Source: Eleusine coracana subsp. coracana (taxonomy: Eukaryota; Streptophyta; Magnoliopsida; Poales; Poaceae). Taken from it: a stretch of DNA of 64,000 nucleotides. Below the pieces are notes generated by a model. It was not told where the DNA came from. It ran no database searches and saw nothing but the letters and a program-made list of their open reading frames with translations. Positions 22,498 through 33,702 of the stretch are shown here, one piece after another (the stretch's first letter is position 1; each line of letters starts with the position of its first letter). Location of the stretch: contig CM064433.1 in assembly GCA_032690845.1 (NCBI GenBank), positions 42,034,658 through 42,098,657 of the forward strand, given 5' to 3'. The translations under genes were made by a program, and so were the position numbers.

Positions 22498-23713
22498 CAC
22501 TACTATAAAATAGGTCTTTAGCGGCGGTTGTAAAATGAGTATATCTGCGGGCAAAAGACTCCCCGTCGCTATTGAGTTTCAAGTATTTTTATCGGCATGT
22601 TAAAACTTAATCCGCTATTAAAACAAAATATTAGCAGCGGCTGATAATATGGGCCGCCGCTACAAATGTTGTAGCGACGGCCCACATAAGAGTCCGGCGC
22701 AACCTAATCCCATCAAGACCAGTAATGTAATTTTTACTATAAAGAAACAGGAAACCCTAGCCAGCACCTCAATTCTCTCCCCTGCTTAGCGCCTCTACCT
22801 CTGGCTCCTACCTGATGCCGTTGCACCTCCTCTAGCCTCTACCATCTTCTCGGCCCCTTCCTCAGCACCTCCTCCTCCTCGACAATCGGCCCCCTGCTCG
22901 ACCCTCTCCTCTGGTGGGTGGCACGGTGGCGATCGGTCGGTAGTGGCGACTGTCGACGGGTCCGTCCGCTTCACGAGCGGGCATTGGATCCAGCCGCCTT
23001 GCAGGCAGGCGGCGCCCGATCCAGTCGCCTCACGGGTTGGCGGCGTCAGATCCGGTGGTGTCCGTCCGCGGTCGAAGGTGGCCGCTGGTCACGTGGCGGT
23101 GGTCAGTTGATAGTGGCGACTATGGACGGGTCTGTCCGCCTCACGCAAGGGCAGTGGCGGATCCTGCCACCTAGGAGGCAGGTGGCGGTGGATCCAGCAT
23201 CCCCGTTGGCCGGTAGTGTCGGATTCGGTGGTGCACGGTAGCGGTCGACTGGGGTGGTGCAGCGGTGGGGGCGGCTCGGCTTTGGTAGTAGGGCGGCGGA
23301 TCTGGTGGCTGGAGTTTGGCAACATGGTGGCCGATTTGGTCAGTGCCGCCCCTCCTTGACAATCGGCACGCCCTTTCTCCTCCTCTTCGACAACCGGCAT
23401 TGCCCCTCCTTGACAACTGATGTCACCCCTCCCTGGTCGGATACTCCCTTCCCGGCGGCAGACCCCTCGTCAGCCATGGCGGGTGACGGCATGGGCACGT
23501 GTGGGACCTGCTTTTTTTTTCAAGTTGATGCATAGCAGTGGATGAAGATGTCACCCGGAGCTACTATTTCCTCTATTTTGTCAGTTTGTTCTGACAACAG
23601 ACGTATGCGGCTACAGTGTACTCTTATTAGTTGCGTTAATGTAGCGGCAGTATAGTCAACCCGCTGCTATAGTTGGTTTTGACCCGCTGCTACAGGCCAG
23701 TTTTGTAGTAGTG
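22498..23713 (+). mobile_element. Small non-autonomous CACTA element, 1216 bp
   Basis: The ends are CACTACTATAAAA and, inverted, CACTACTACAAAA, flanked by a TAT duplication (22495-22497 and 23714-23716). It has the best-preserved termini of the three family members here, so it is probably the youngest. TAGCGGCGG-type arms occupy both subtermini. A TATA-like actataaag (22736-22744) precedes AAACCCTAG and a GC-rich stretch. That stretch contains a 170-bp imperfect tandem repeat (tagtggcgact at 22941 and 23111). No transposase is present. Confidence 0.9.
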
Positions 23714-23716
23714 TAT

Positions 23717-24427
23717 AGAGGATAATTACTTAGGAAGCATTTTATCAGTCACCGACCACTAGTCTAAATATGACGGCAGTCATCCATATAAACCATGGAG
23801 TTATCTCTCTACGCCTCATAGAAATACCTTCACACCGCTCGATATATTACTTTTCAAGCCAACTCTTATCTTGGTTGTTTTGCACTCTTTCACATGAGTT
23901 AGTTGGTTTAGCATTTCCCTGTTATTCCTGAGTGATACCACAAAAGAGGCAACCGCGTATAATTGAAGAACAGAAATATTTGAGTCGATTTAGGAAATGG
24001 TCTATTTCGTTTGGTCATTTTTTAATATGGCCGTAGAAGAATTGTGGGGAAGTGAGAATTGGCGTCATTTATCTTCATGTTGAACCACTTACCACTCACA
24101 AGTGACGATCCATCAACCAAGGAACCTCTAAAGTGGGAGTGTTTCAGATCACCGGAACAAGCTGAATAACCATCTGCCTTGCTGGATCTGATAGTTGTAC
24201 CATATGTGAATTGCCTAGCATTCTGAATAACCATCGGCGCTGTTGACGATCAAAGTTGACATTTTAGGGAAGCATAACTTACGGTTTCCAAACCTTGAAC
24301 CTCTAGGTTTGGCATACCTAAAATGGTCAAAACTGTCCAGGTTGAAGCTAATGTTGAGTATTTCATATGTTTGGTGTCTTTATATGTTTTGCAGGTTGTC
24401 AATATTTTTCCTAGGCATTTTGGTTGA
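23717..24427. other. Host-like sequence with one open minus-strand segment
   Basis: On the minus strand 24234-24022 is open for 70 codons and reads like natural protein (for example GSLVDGSSLVSGKWFNMKI). No signal peptide or known motif is visible and I cannot name a family. It may be an exon remnant of the duplicated host locus. The rest shows no feature. Confidence 0.3.
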
Positions 24428-24592
24428 GTTTCACTAAAGAAGCAAATAAGTGTGGTCATATGCATAAGAACTTTCTAATCAGACAATTGTAATCACTATG
24501 GGAAAATTGATATTTGCTGAGTGTCCTCTTCTTTGCTGAGTGTTTTTTTTTTTGGACACTCGGCAAATAATGTTTCACTAAAGAAGCAAATA
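24428..24592. mobile_element. Mini CACTA-like insertion between 21-bp direct repeats
   Basis: The 21 bases starting gtttcactaaag occur at 24428-24448 and again at 24572-24592. Between them is CACTATGGGAAAA followed by TTTGCTGAGTGTC twice and, inverted, GGACACTCGGCAAA. This is the TTTGCCGAGTGTC signature common in another grass CACTA family. Only one terminus is visible, and the repeats are too long for a CACTA target duplication. It is therefore probably a fragment copied in by repair with template switching. Confidence 0.6.
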
Positions 24593-24689
24593 GCCCAGCT
24601 CACATACTATAGAAAACTGAAACAAATGTACATAACAGGTTGCTTAGTTTGTTTCTTGGCCAGAATTCAAGCCCTAATCATTTCCTGTC

Positions 24690-25110
24690 CACGTAAGTCT
24701 ATATCAGTAATTTTTGGATATATGTGTGCATATTGGATGCCAGGACCTGATATTGAATTTTGAAGGAAGTCCGGTTTATTTCTGACACAAGATATGCCAG
24801 GTCGCAATTTTATATTACTGTAGCTTAATAAAGATGTCGGCATGTATCAATTGAGAATGCGCCACCATCTTGTAGTATGTGACATCATTACTTCATAGCT
24901 CTCAGTGCATAGATAATAGTTGCTTTATTGTGAAGGAAGTCCTTCTTCCTGCGTCTTTTCATATCAATAAGTAGCCCAACTATGTGCTTATTATACATCA
25001 CCTCTCAAATCTCATGGGGGCAGGGACACCAGGACCTAATGCCTACTATATGAATGTAGTAAGTGTAAGGATATAGCAAGGGAATGAGAGGCCATGAGAG
25101 AAAAGAGGGC
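24690..25110 (+). repeat. Host-like duplicated block beta, copy 1
   Basis: It matches 27435-27860: 'ctgtcca..taa.tc.atatc.gtaattt', 'cattacttcata', 'agtagcccaac.atgtgc' and 'cctactatatgaat'. It is relics of a tandem duplication and probably promoter-proximal, since copy 2 has a TATA box in the equivalent stretch. Related blocks recur at 61750 and 62420. Confidence 0.7.
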
Positions 25111-25114
25111 CCTT

Positions 25115-25450
25115 TTAACTCATCAGCAAGTTGATTTCCAACAGTGCAAGCCTTTGGGCGATCTTCTTGCTAGGCGTGTTGGCTAGTATCTGGCGTGCAG
25201 TGGAAATCACGGCGCTGCGGCACTCAGGCCGGTCGGGGTTACCGGCCTCAATGCTGCCCCCACGCGGCACAGAGGCATGTGGCCTTAAGCAGCGCAGAGC
25301 TGGTCCAGGGTGGTGAGGTGGTATGGGCTGCCACGAAGTTGTCGCCTCCGAAGATGACGTTTCCGCTGCCAGGAGGTGGATCGCTGCGAGGGAGAAGAAC
25401 AAGGACATGGCAAACAGACTCATGCAAGGCCCAGTCTTGCCATGAAACAA
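25115..25450 (-). CDS. Small putative secreted protein, uncertain
   Basis: The frame reads 111 codons from ATG at 25450. Residues 9-30 (CMSLFAMSLFFSLAAIHLLA) form a strong signal-peptide-like hydrophobic stretch ending in AAET. The mature part is Pro/Ser-rich, with two Cys (CLRPH and PECRS). No family is recognised. It sits directly after block beta copy 1, in the opposite orientation. With no conserved motif and no matching open frame in the paralogous copy, it may be a chance ORF or the first exon of a decayed gene. Confidence 0.25.
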   Translation of the reverse strand: MFHGKTGPCMSLFAMSLFFSLAAIHLLAAETSSSEATTSWQPIPPHHPGPALRCLRPHASVPRGGSIEAGNPDRPECRSAVISTARQILANTPSKKIAQRLALLEINLLMS

Positions 25451-25499
25451 AGATTGGTGCCATAACGACTATCGTCTGCTCTCTAACAATATGCATCTT

Positions 25500-26354
25500 A
25501 GCAGCATCAGTTTAATTATCCTTCTCATAACATTGTGCAGCCTGAGTGCTTGTTTCTTCAGCCTTCCCTTCTCCTGCTCTAACACATGCTATGTTGTGTG
25601 TATCGTCATTTATGTTGCGGTTCTTTTCCCAACAACTTCCTTCTTAAATGTTTATCACAAAAATATATGATAAGTTGGAATATATATAGTAAAATGCAAA
25701 AATAGTGTAATTAAAACGGGCTATATATACATGATGTCAGTCGTTTTCTTGTAGTAATCAGCAAGAGAATTAGGATATTTAGTCGACAGTGTAGTGTGCA
25801 TGTCAATGGTAGCTCGGTAGATATTGATGTTTAGAATAACAATACTTTTTTCTTAACACAATAATAAGCAGTTCTCCTATGTGTTTGCAACGAAAAATAA
25901 GATGGCCAGAACTACTTAAGTAGTGAACAAATAACTCATTAAAATGCAAAATTAAATTATCCTATGGAGCTTCTATAGAATATGTTCATTTATTGATTTG
26001 ACGACATCATGCCTCCACTAGAATGACGTAGCCGTTATACTACTACTAACCTGACACATCTTATATTTGTTATTACATTGCCCAGGTGAATTTATCATGT
26101 TCTTCGTGCCATCATCTTTCTCACGTACAGATTTTATTTTCAAAAGGAACCCTCAAAGATTACACACAGAACCAACATGCGCCACGGGTATTAATTTCTG
26201 AAAATGGGATAGAGTCCAAGTATGCTCCTGTATCTTCAAATTCGTAATGGAATTTTAGAGAGGCATTGCATATGTAGAATAAATATCTTTCAACTTCAAT
26301 CGTCTACAAATTCGGATTAGACCTCTAACTATCTCCTGAGTCTTGTGGCAGGAC
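25500..26354. other. AT-rich host-like sequence; nothing recognised
   Basis: There is no open frame above about 60 codons with protein-like composition, no terminal repeats and no obvious duplication elsewhere in the window. Confidence 0.6.
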
Positions 26355-26755
26355 GACTGCATAAGCAGTGTTAATGTCTCACTACACAACCCTTTATAGT
26401 TCCCTCATGAAGCTGATGCGGTACACGCCAAGCCAGGTCACATGTGGTTGGTTTGTTCTTGCAATGTTTTGTTTTTTCACTTCCTTGCTCTCTTTGTTTT
26501 CCTCCTAAGAGTTAGTATTTTCTACAATATTAGTAAAGTAATTAAGCATGCAGTAGGGTGCAACATGGGATCGGAATTGGTCGCATCACGGGAAATCATC
26601 TCAGTTGGTATATTCCGCTAAAGCTGTGTGGTGAGCTGCAAAAACCTCAAATCATACCTGAGCTGTTCCAACTCAAGGATAGCTTTGACAGCAGCATGAG
26701 TACCTTACAAGGAAGATCACGAAACTAGCTACAGAGAAAACACTGTTCCCTGAAA
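26355..26755. repeat. Host-like duplicated block alpha, copy 2
   Basis: It is a direct, diverged copy of 1-515. Similarity ends near 'gaaactagc' at about 26727-26735 (497-505 in copy 1). In this unit block beta follows within 0.7 kb. Confidence 0.7.
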
Positions 26756-27401
26756 GCGTAAGCTACGATAAACAAGGTTTTTGTAGTTTTTCTCAGCTTA
26801 TGACACTGTATCACTGTACCAATAAGCATAAGCTACATCGCCATAAGCTGTACCAAACGGACACTTAATGTAAGGAAGATGTGGCAATGATGTAAGGAAG
26901 ATGTGGCATTGATGTGATATGTCTCTTATATGTGCTCTTATATGTCTCTTATTCAAGAACACTGTAAAATTTATTTACATCCAACTACGAAATATATGTA
27001 CTCCTTATCAGGTTTTGGCAATAATATGTGGAGACTTAGAAATATACTTGACTCGTACAAAGCTGTAAAGCATATGTTGTTCTTTAGTTTATTTGTCCTT
27101 CAAATGTTTGTTTGGATGTGTTTGCATTTGTAATATTCCTTTCATCTACAACGTTTAAACATTGGAAACGTTGAGATTATTAATCCAACAATTCGATTCA
27201 TGTATTTTTGTTCTAATAAATGCACAGAGGAAAGAATAAAGGTGTACTGGAAAGTGGGACATTTTATCTCACCGGCTGGTTAATGAACTCAACGCACAAA
27301 GATTAGATGTTTAGAGGAAAAGTTTTGTTGCGGTTATAAACGTATTCAGTGTCTAATTAGAGATGATATGATTGTTATGCACATCAATAGTTTAGCCGCC
27401 A
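26756..27401. other. Spacer between alpha and beta copy 2
   Basis: A short imperfect tandem, 'gtaaggaagatgtggca.tgat', appears twice at about 26871-26913. The flanking stretch 26790-26860, with repeated 'ataagc' and 'accaaacggac', resembles a small hAT-type element, but I cannot fix termini. No coding sequence seen. Confidence 0.4.

Positions 27402-27429
<28 letters not shown>
27402..27429 (+). repeat. Poly(C) tract of 28
   Basis: There are 28 uninterrupted C residues. The complementary strand is a G28 run able to form stacked quadruplexes, and the C strand can form an i-motif. It lies at the point where block beta copy 2 begins to match copy 1. Exact length should be treated with caution, because homopolymers are assembly-prone. 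Confidence 0.95.
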
Positions 27430-27432
<3 letters not shown>

Positions 27433-27434
27433 TC

Positions 27435-27860
27435 ACTTGCTGTCCATAAATCCATATCTGTAATTTGGAGATATAGGACTAATGCGTGCATACGGGTAAC
27501 AAGGTCATCAACACTAAGCAGGATTTACTTCTATATCAAGATATTACAGGTCTACTGTTCATTAATGCAGCATAATACAGATTACAGATGTTTGGCACCA
27601 TTACTTCATATAGGACATCCCCATCCTCTCCTCGGTGTATAAATATGCTTCTCCATGCTACGTGAAATCCTTCGTCAGCTTCTTTTGACATAAAGTAGCC
27701 CAACCATGTGCCTACCTTATGCATCAAAGTCTCTAGTGGGATGGGAACAGAAGGACCTATTTCCTACTATATGAATACAGCAACGGAAAGGATAGCGTGC
27801 TCGGGAAGGAGAGGCACTGGGAAAAAATGAGTGCCCTTTGAGCAGTAACGCACTTAGGTG
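27435..27860 (+). repeat. Host-like duplicated block beta, copy 2, with TATA-like box
   Basis: It is paralogous to 24690-25110. A tataaata at about 27647 in 'ggtgtataaatatgc' looks like a core promoter on the plus strand. Copy 1 lacks a TATA box at the matching place. The phrase 'atgagtgcc...cacttaggtg...gtttcac' at its end recurs at about 61880-61935 and 63055-63110. Confidence 0.65.
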
Positions 27861-28344
27861 CAGCATATACGTTTCACTAGGAAGCTAGACAGTTGCAGCT
27901 AATGAGGAAGGACTCGTAGGCAAGAAAAAGATAAGGGGCATGGCTGGCGCACTTCAACGGGTACACTGTTGGCTCAAGACTGCTACACATGCAGGCCCAG
28001 CGCCATGTCTTCCGGGTTCTTCACGGTGTTCAACTGGAAGACGATCAACGACAGTCTGGTATGGTATGTGAAGGGACAACAAGATGGAGCTCGAGCAGTT
28101 CTTAGGACCAGAAAGAAGGCCAGAAGCAGTTGGGAAACGCTTTGGTAGACTTCCAAGGTGAGCGCCTGCTTAGAGGGCACGAACTTCTTGATGCATACAC
28201 TACAGCTCAGGACAACATCTTACTCATTGGTGGTGGTAATCAACATGGTGTGCGCTCGGAACTGCTGTGGTTATTTGCCCTGGATCAGTGCTGAGATGCA
28301 TGGAGTTTGCTGCGAGGTCACACCGGCGCGAACCCGGTGCTAGC
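27861..28344 (+). pseudogene. Possible exon remnants downstream of beta copy 2
   Basis: From ATG at about 28003 the plus strand reads MSSGFFTVFNWKTINDSL and on to a stop near 28148. A second open stretch at about 28165-28290 includes LLDAYTTAQDNILLIGGG. Both lie downstream of the TATA-like box at 27647, so they may be remnants of the gene that block beta once drove. The family is unknown. The LINE inserted at 28345. Confidence 0.3.
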
Positions 28345-30474
28345 TTTTTTTTTCGAAACTAGAGGTTTTATTACCCCTGATTTCTGAAGGAGCCTCATTG
28401 TCAAAGTTTACAGGAAAGTAAACAAACGAAAAGGTAACCAAAAGAAAACACATGCAAAAATCTACAAACGGATCCGCTCGCATTCAGATTACAGGGATCC
28501 CAATCATGATTTCTAACGCTCCAGGGGTTTTACTCCACGGACGCCCACTCCAATTCTTCTTCATCGCTTTCTTTTCATAATCTGGCTCCCAGCTCTCTGT
28601 TGGGCTGCACACCTGCATAACAATGATATCATTCCGGTCATCTATTCTACGTTTTGTTAAACCCAAACTGCACCAACTGCACCATAATATAGCCAAATGA
28701 CATACAGATTATCTGAAAAGAGCTTTGTATTAGCCATCACGCCAGCCCACACTTGCTTGGTCCACCCCCATACTCTTAAATTCCACAATGTATTAGTGGT
28801 CCAATACAGCAAAATCATTTCCAAATCAGCCAACTTCCGCAATGGTCCAATACAGCAAAATCATTTCCAAATCAGCCAACTTCCGCAACCAACACATTAT
28901 CTCTACGACATGCCACACAGGTTGTGAACCAGAACTAAGCTTAAACAGAATCGATGTTTTCTTAACCATTATTAATGTTTTCTTATCCATTATCAATACT
29001 TGGTAGAAACCCATTATCAATACTTGGCAGAAATAGCCGGTCCCCCTTATGCCACTGTAGATAGTCCTTTATTCTTGCACAGTATAGTTCCCACTTGCAC
29101 TTCTCTCCTGGATAATCACTTGATCAATATTATGCAAAAACTTAGATTTCGATGTGGTAATGTTTCACCATTTCCAAATTGCCCACATCAGAGCCATACC
29201 ACACATTTTGGCCACCTTTCCGTCATCTAATCCTTTATCCTGGAGCCAAGAATTCATGTTACTAGGAATGTTTGGCCAAATATCCCATTCTTTCAAAGCT
29301 TCCCATCCTTGTAAAGCTACAGAACATTGAAAAAACAGATGAACTGGAAACCTTCCAACATCTCGCAAAGTTTCTCCCATTCTTCCATCAGTTCATCCCC
29401 CCACATATCCCTCCTAAGCTGGATGTTAGGCCTATTATCTTTAAGCACCTCTTCTACAGTAATGTTGTGATCTATAGCAATATCAAACACACTAAGAAAA
29501 TGGCACTTAAGTGGACAGTCACTGGCCCAATTATCTAACCAAAATGTAATTCTTCTCCCATCTCCAAATTGAAAAAAAGAAATGCCATGCATCTCTTTAT
29601 TGATTCAATCACCCCTCCCCAAATTTCAGAGTCACCTCTCCTTTTTCGGATATGGAAGATGTTCACATCTTTCCTTTTAAAATACTAAGTAGTCGAGAGC
29701 TCTGCCTAGAGATCCTCACCCTCATTATTTTGTATTCTGAACCCCCATTTCCCCAAAAGAGCTGTATTAAAAGCATCAAGATCCTTAATACCTAATCCCC
29801 CATACTTGATTGGGTTTGTCAGAGTCTCCCAATTAATCAGATGGTGTCTTCTATGTTCCTCAGTGTTATCCCATAAGAACTTAGCACATTTCCTCTCCAT
29901 TTTATGGATCCAATCTTTTTTGGCTTTGTAAAATCCCATCATGTAGAGTGGGAGACTGCATAAAACAACTTTAATAAGAATAACTCTGCCCCCTATTGCT
30001 AATCCTTTACTATCCCATACTCCTAACTTCTTATCAAACGTGTTAATGATAGGCTCTCTTTCATCTACAAAAATTCTATCCTCCCCCAAAAGAATACCAA
30101 GATATTTAAAAGGAAAAGCCCCTTTCTTGCAACGCATAATGTGCACCATCTCCTCGATGTTCACACTACTTTTCCCTAACTAAAAAAGCTCGGACTTCTC
30201 GAAATTAATTTTCAGCCCTGAACCAAGCTCAAAACATAGCATAAGAATTTTAAAAAGTTTGATCATTTCCTTATCCTTTTGTGGGAACACCAAAGTGTCA
30301 TCAGCGTATTCTAAACAAACTAAGCCACCTCTTAACCAATTGTCAGCTAGACCTTTAATATGCCCCTTGGACACTGCTGTTTGTAATATCTGTGATAACA
30401 CATCAGCAGCCAGGTCAAACAACAGTGGAGATAGGGGATCTCCCTGTCTCAAACTTCTCTTACTTTTAAAATAA
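28345..30474 (-). mobile_element. L1-type LINE, 3' part (RT to poly(A)), degenerate
   Basis: Reading the minus strand, reverse-transcriptase motifs are RQGDPLSPLLF (near 30450), the catalytic YADD (30297-30308) and GSGLKINFEKSEL. Then come the downstream RT-associated region (KYLGILLGEDR, FLWDNTEEHRRHHLINW; 30164-29706) and a zf-RVT-like segment (29592-29165: FWLDNW, PVHLFFQC). The 3' end is a 9-base poly(A), T on the plus strand at 28345-28353. The frame is broken by several shifts and stops. The upstream RT segment resumes at 33703, beyond the inserted Helitron. No convincing target duplication was seen. Confidence 0.9.
28797..28888 (-). repeat. Perfect 46-bp tandem duplication in the LINE 3' region
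   Basis: 28797-28842 is repeated exactly at 28843-28888, starting tggtccaata. A second, imperfect 24-bp duplication ('cattatcaatacttgg.agaaa') lies at about 28987-29035. The perfect match implies a recent event within an old element. Confidence 0.9.
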
Positions 30475-31890
30475 CTAGATCAAGTGGCCCGCACAATTGT
30501 GCGAGCTGGACTCTAGTCAGCAACTTGGTACAGTTCCTCATTTTGTTTATGAATATATTTGGACATGAAAATTTCATCTCAGTCATTGCTAAAACAAAAT
30601 ACAAGATAATAAGAGAAAATATATTTCAGAGAGTCGAGAGATAACACAGGAAAGGAATTTTAATATTTAGAAGTTGAAGAAATGCAGGGATTTTAGATAA
30701 GGTTGTACGTTAAAAGTAAAATGCACTGTAAAAATGACAAAATAGAAAACAATTATCAGTAGGAACCAATGACGATCATATAATCTTATTAAAATGCTAT
30801 TTAAAGTACTTCCTTATTTATATGGTTGAGAGGCAGGAAAATCCAATAGACCACTACTCATTTATTTCCCACATTACAAACATGGTTGTGTGCTAGTTGA
30901 ATCCTTCATGTTATCATTTGAGTGACAAACATATATATCTTCCAGTATATCTAGTAGGGAGGACCCGATGGGATGTCTTGTTGGTCAGGTGGATGGCCAC
31001 CATCCTTGTTAAATCTAGAGCTCTTGTGGGCCTTGTCGCACTGTCTCTTTCTTCCTCCTCTAAGTTAAGAGATGATCTTGGGTTTAGGAAAACGTCTATG
31101 GCACACAACTATGACCACCTTGCTTCAGTTGTTCATCAAGAGTAGGTAATTAGCAGCAGAGGACACGGCCAAAGCAGTACGGGGATAAGCGGCAATGTCT
31201 GTGTGTCGTGGACGTTGCACTCGCCCCCTAAAGTGCAGCTCGTACTGGCAGTCATGCATATATGACACGAACATACAGTAGCCATTTGACCCTTTACCAA
31301 AATCCAGCCATGACTTTCTTCTCAAGAATGCGAGGGCTTCTCATCAAGCTTGCACGTTCAGCTTTGAGGTGGTGTCGTTTACCTTCATCCCTTGGACTGC
31401 TCCTGTCTCTCAATTACCCAATCTTATTATGTTAACTAAATTAATAAAAAATGCATCCTAATAAATTGCAGCCATCTCCTAAAAATTGCAGTCAAGAAAT
31501 GAGTAACCAGGTATAGGTCCAAATCCTTCATGTGATCTGGCTAGAAACCTGTTGAACTGTCCAACAGGAACATCGTGCACCCTGCATATTCAATCCTTGC
31601 TTCCTGCACGCAAATGCTTGCCCGAGCAGAATTAAAAAATCAAGACGAATTATCCCAGAACCATATGCCGAGACATTTGCCTTCATACCTAATGTCTTGA
31701 ATGATGTGAATATTACAGTGAGCACATCAGCATCGATCTCAATGGTCACAGCGATGCCCTTAGCCACGATTGTGCACGTCGTTTACAGAAGAACTTAAGC
31801 AGCCATCGATGATCGTCTTAGACCAGATTGGCCTGGATCGGGGAATAGCACAATGGCACTAGGACGATGTGGTGTTCACACGATGTGATC

Positions 31891-32193
31891 CTCCCTCCGT
31901 CCTTTTATCTTCCTCGTTTAAGAGAAAATCAGTTTTGCCACTATCTTCCTCGCGTAACAGTTATTGATAGAAAATTAAATGGCATGCAAGTGGTCCTGAG
32001 CATTTTCACTGGTTGCATGCATGTAGGCTGGTCTTTCTTTTCTATTGCATACACTCTCATTGGCTACATGCATGCGATGCTATTGATTTTGACGTGCTAC
32101 AACGCGGACTCCAAACAGAGTAATTAGCTCAGCACTTTGCCCTTGGTCATCGTGCACAGATCAAATACGAGGGAGATAATGGAATAGACGGAG
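31891..32193. mobile_element. Stowaway/Mariner-like MITE, about 300 bp
   Basis: The left end is CTCCCTCCGTCC...ATCTTCCTCGT. The right end inverted is TACTCCGTCTATTCCATTATC, followed by TA. The CTCCCTCCGT motif is typical of grass Stowaway elements with TA target sites. The left TA is degenerate, so boundaries are approximate. Confidence 0.6.
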
Positions 32194-32429
32194 TATATCT
32201 TTAGAGTTCTTTCTCAGTTCTATATGATATTTGTGATCTCTCATGATCTGTAACTCGACAGCTGCAGCGGCACCGACTGGGAGAAACCTAGAGTTTGTTG
32301 TTTTCTCTAAAATACGCGTTAGAGGAGAGAGAGGCCTACGATTTGGTGGGAGAACATATATGTGAGATGTATCGTATGTGGGAGAACAGCTATGGTGGCC
32401 ACAATATATGAGATCAGTAGGGGAGAAAT

Positions 32430-32613
32430 ACATGAGATCGGCAGGGGAGAACAGATATGTGGGATGTGAGGAGATATCAACAGCTAGATGTTTTGGTACA
32501 ACAGATTAAAGCCCAGATGTTTTGCTTTATTATGATACATTCTAGCATAATTCTCTTTTTTTTTTCTAGTCATCTTGGTGGAAAATTCATCTCCTTTTAT
32601 ATTATTAAATAGA
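32430..32613 (-). repeat. Second internal copy of the Helitron 5' end
   Basis: On the minus strand TCTATTTAATAATATAAAAGG starts at 32613, again preceded by A. It matches the outer 5' end at 33702 for roughly 140 bases, including 'aaagcaaaacatct' and 'cccacatatct'. Only one 3' terminus is visible for the two 5' ends. Confidence 0.75.
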
Positions 32614-33702
32614 TGCACTCATAATTATAATTGTATATGTTAGACATGAAACTCAAAAGAGGCACTTACGATATTTAATAACAGAAGTGAGACATGTAGA
32701 AACTCATGGATGCCTTGACTCATCTGTCTTCATATGCTGTGCATACAAGCATAGGGGACAAACATAAGAAACCGAAAGTTAATGTGAGTACACAATCGTG
32801 GCTAGCAAGACCTTGCAAAGGTTAAAAAGTAGAACTGCAACAAATGATTGGCAAGAGAAACTCTGACCTGATGGAGAAAAGAAAACGAAATTGGAGGGTA
32901 GCACGTTGCTGGTAGCCTCTTTGCTTCACATTGTTCAAACTGTTGGGTTTCAATCACAGCGTCCTTCTAGTATCTTGGTTGGGCAGCCTTAGCGATTCAA
33001 TCAATATCAGTATCTCCCATATGATGATCTCGACAGTCTCACCAATGTCTGTAATTGCTGAGGGGCTGCTTAATTACAATGGTATCTTCACGAGATTGGA
33101 GTGAAGCACAGGCACGGTGTTCACCAGATGCAGCTAACCGTAAGAGAGATTCAAAGTCTGTATCGTGTTGGAGAAAAAACTTCTGGATTCGTGGCCATAC
33201 ATGCCTGTGGAAAAGTAAGATCGGAGGTGATTCCAATACTTCATTGCTGCACCACCAGACAGTTATGATCCGAGGGCCTCTCATTCAGCCAAGACAGCCA
33301 CGGGTGACTGGAAAATAAAGATCGAACGTGACAAGTCCATGCTGTGGCCAGGCCTATATTGAATTAAATAACATTGACATGGCCGGGTAAGGCTGAGGTC
33401 CATCTAGGGTTTGTGACACCGCAGCCAGCATGTACACAGGGCAGGCGTATAGTTTTGGTTGGTGACGATGGAAACGGGGAAGAGAAACACAGGAGTCACA
33501 GATCTATAATTTGGATGGCAAAAGGTGGGGTTACGTGGGGATCTAATGGCCAAGGAATTGAGGGTCCGATTTCCATCTTTAGATATGTGGGATGGAGATC
33601 GAGGGTTAGATGTTTTGCTTTTTTGTGAGAATTTCTAGCCTATTTCTCTTTTTTTTTCAGACTATATGGTGGGACGTTCATCTCCTTTTATTATTAAATA
33701 GA

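Larger units (their letters stand above)
30475..33702 (-). mobile_element. Helitron, 3.2 kb, inserted in the LINE
   Basis: On the minus strand it starts TCTATTTAATAATA at 33702, preceded by A. It ends with the hairpin CGCACAATTGTGCG (30490-30503) followed by CTAG (30475-30478) and then T. This is the Helitron A/TC...CTAG/T rule. Both flanks are LINE sequence in one reading frame, which fixes the boundaries. The interior has no Rep/helicase, so it is non-autonomous. It holds minus-strand open segments I cannot name (31325-31125, 31767-31528, 33284-33039), perhaps captured gene pieces, and a Stowaway-like MITE. Confidence 0.8.

Noticed and set aside
30480..30516. Plus-strand Helitron 3' end at CTAG 30513-30516
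   Set aside because: The hairpin works on both strands, but the LINE junction and the minus-strand 5' end at 33702 favour the minus orientation ending at 30475.
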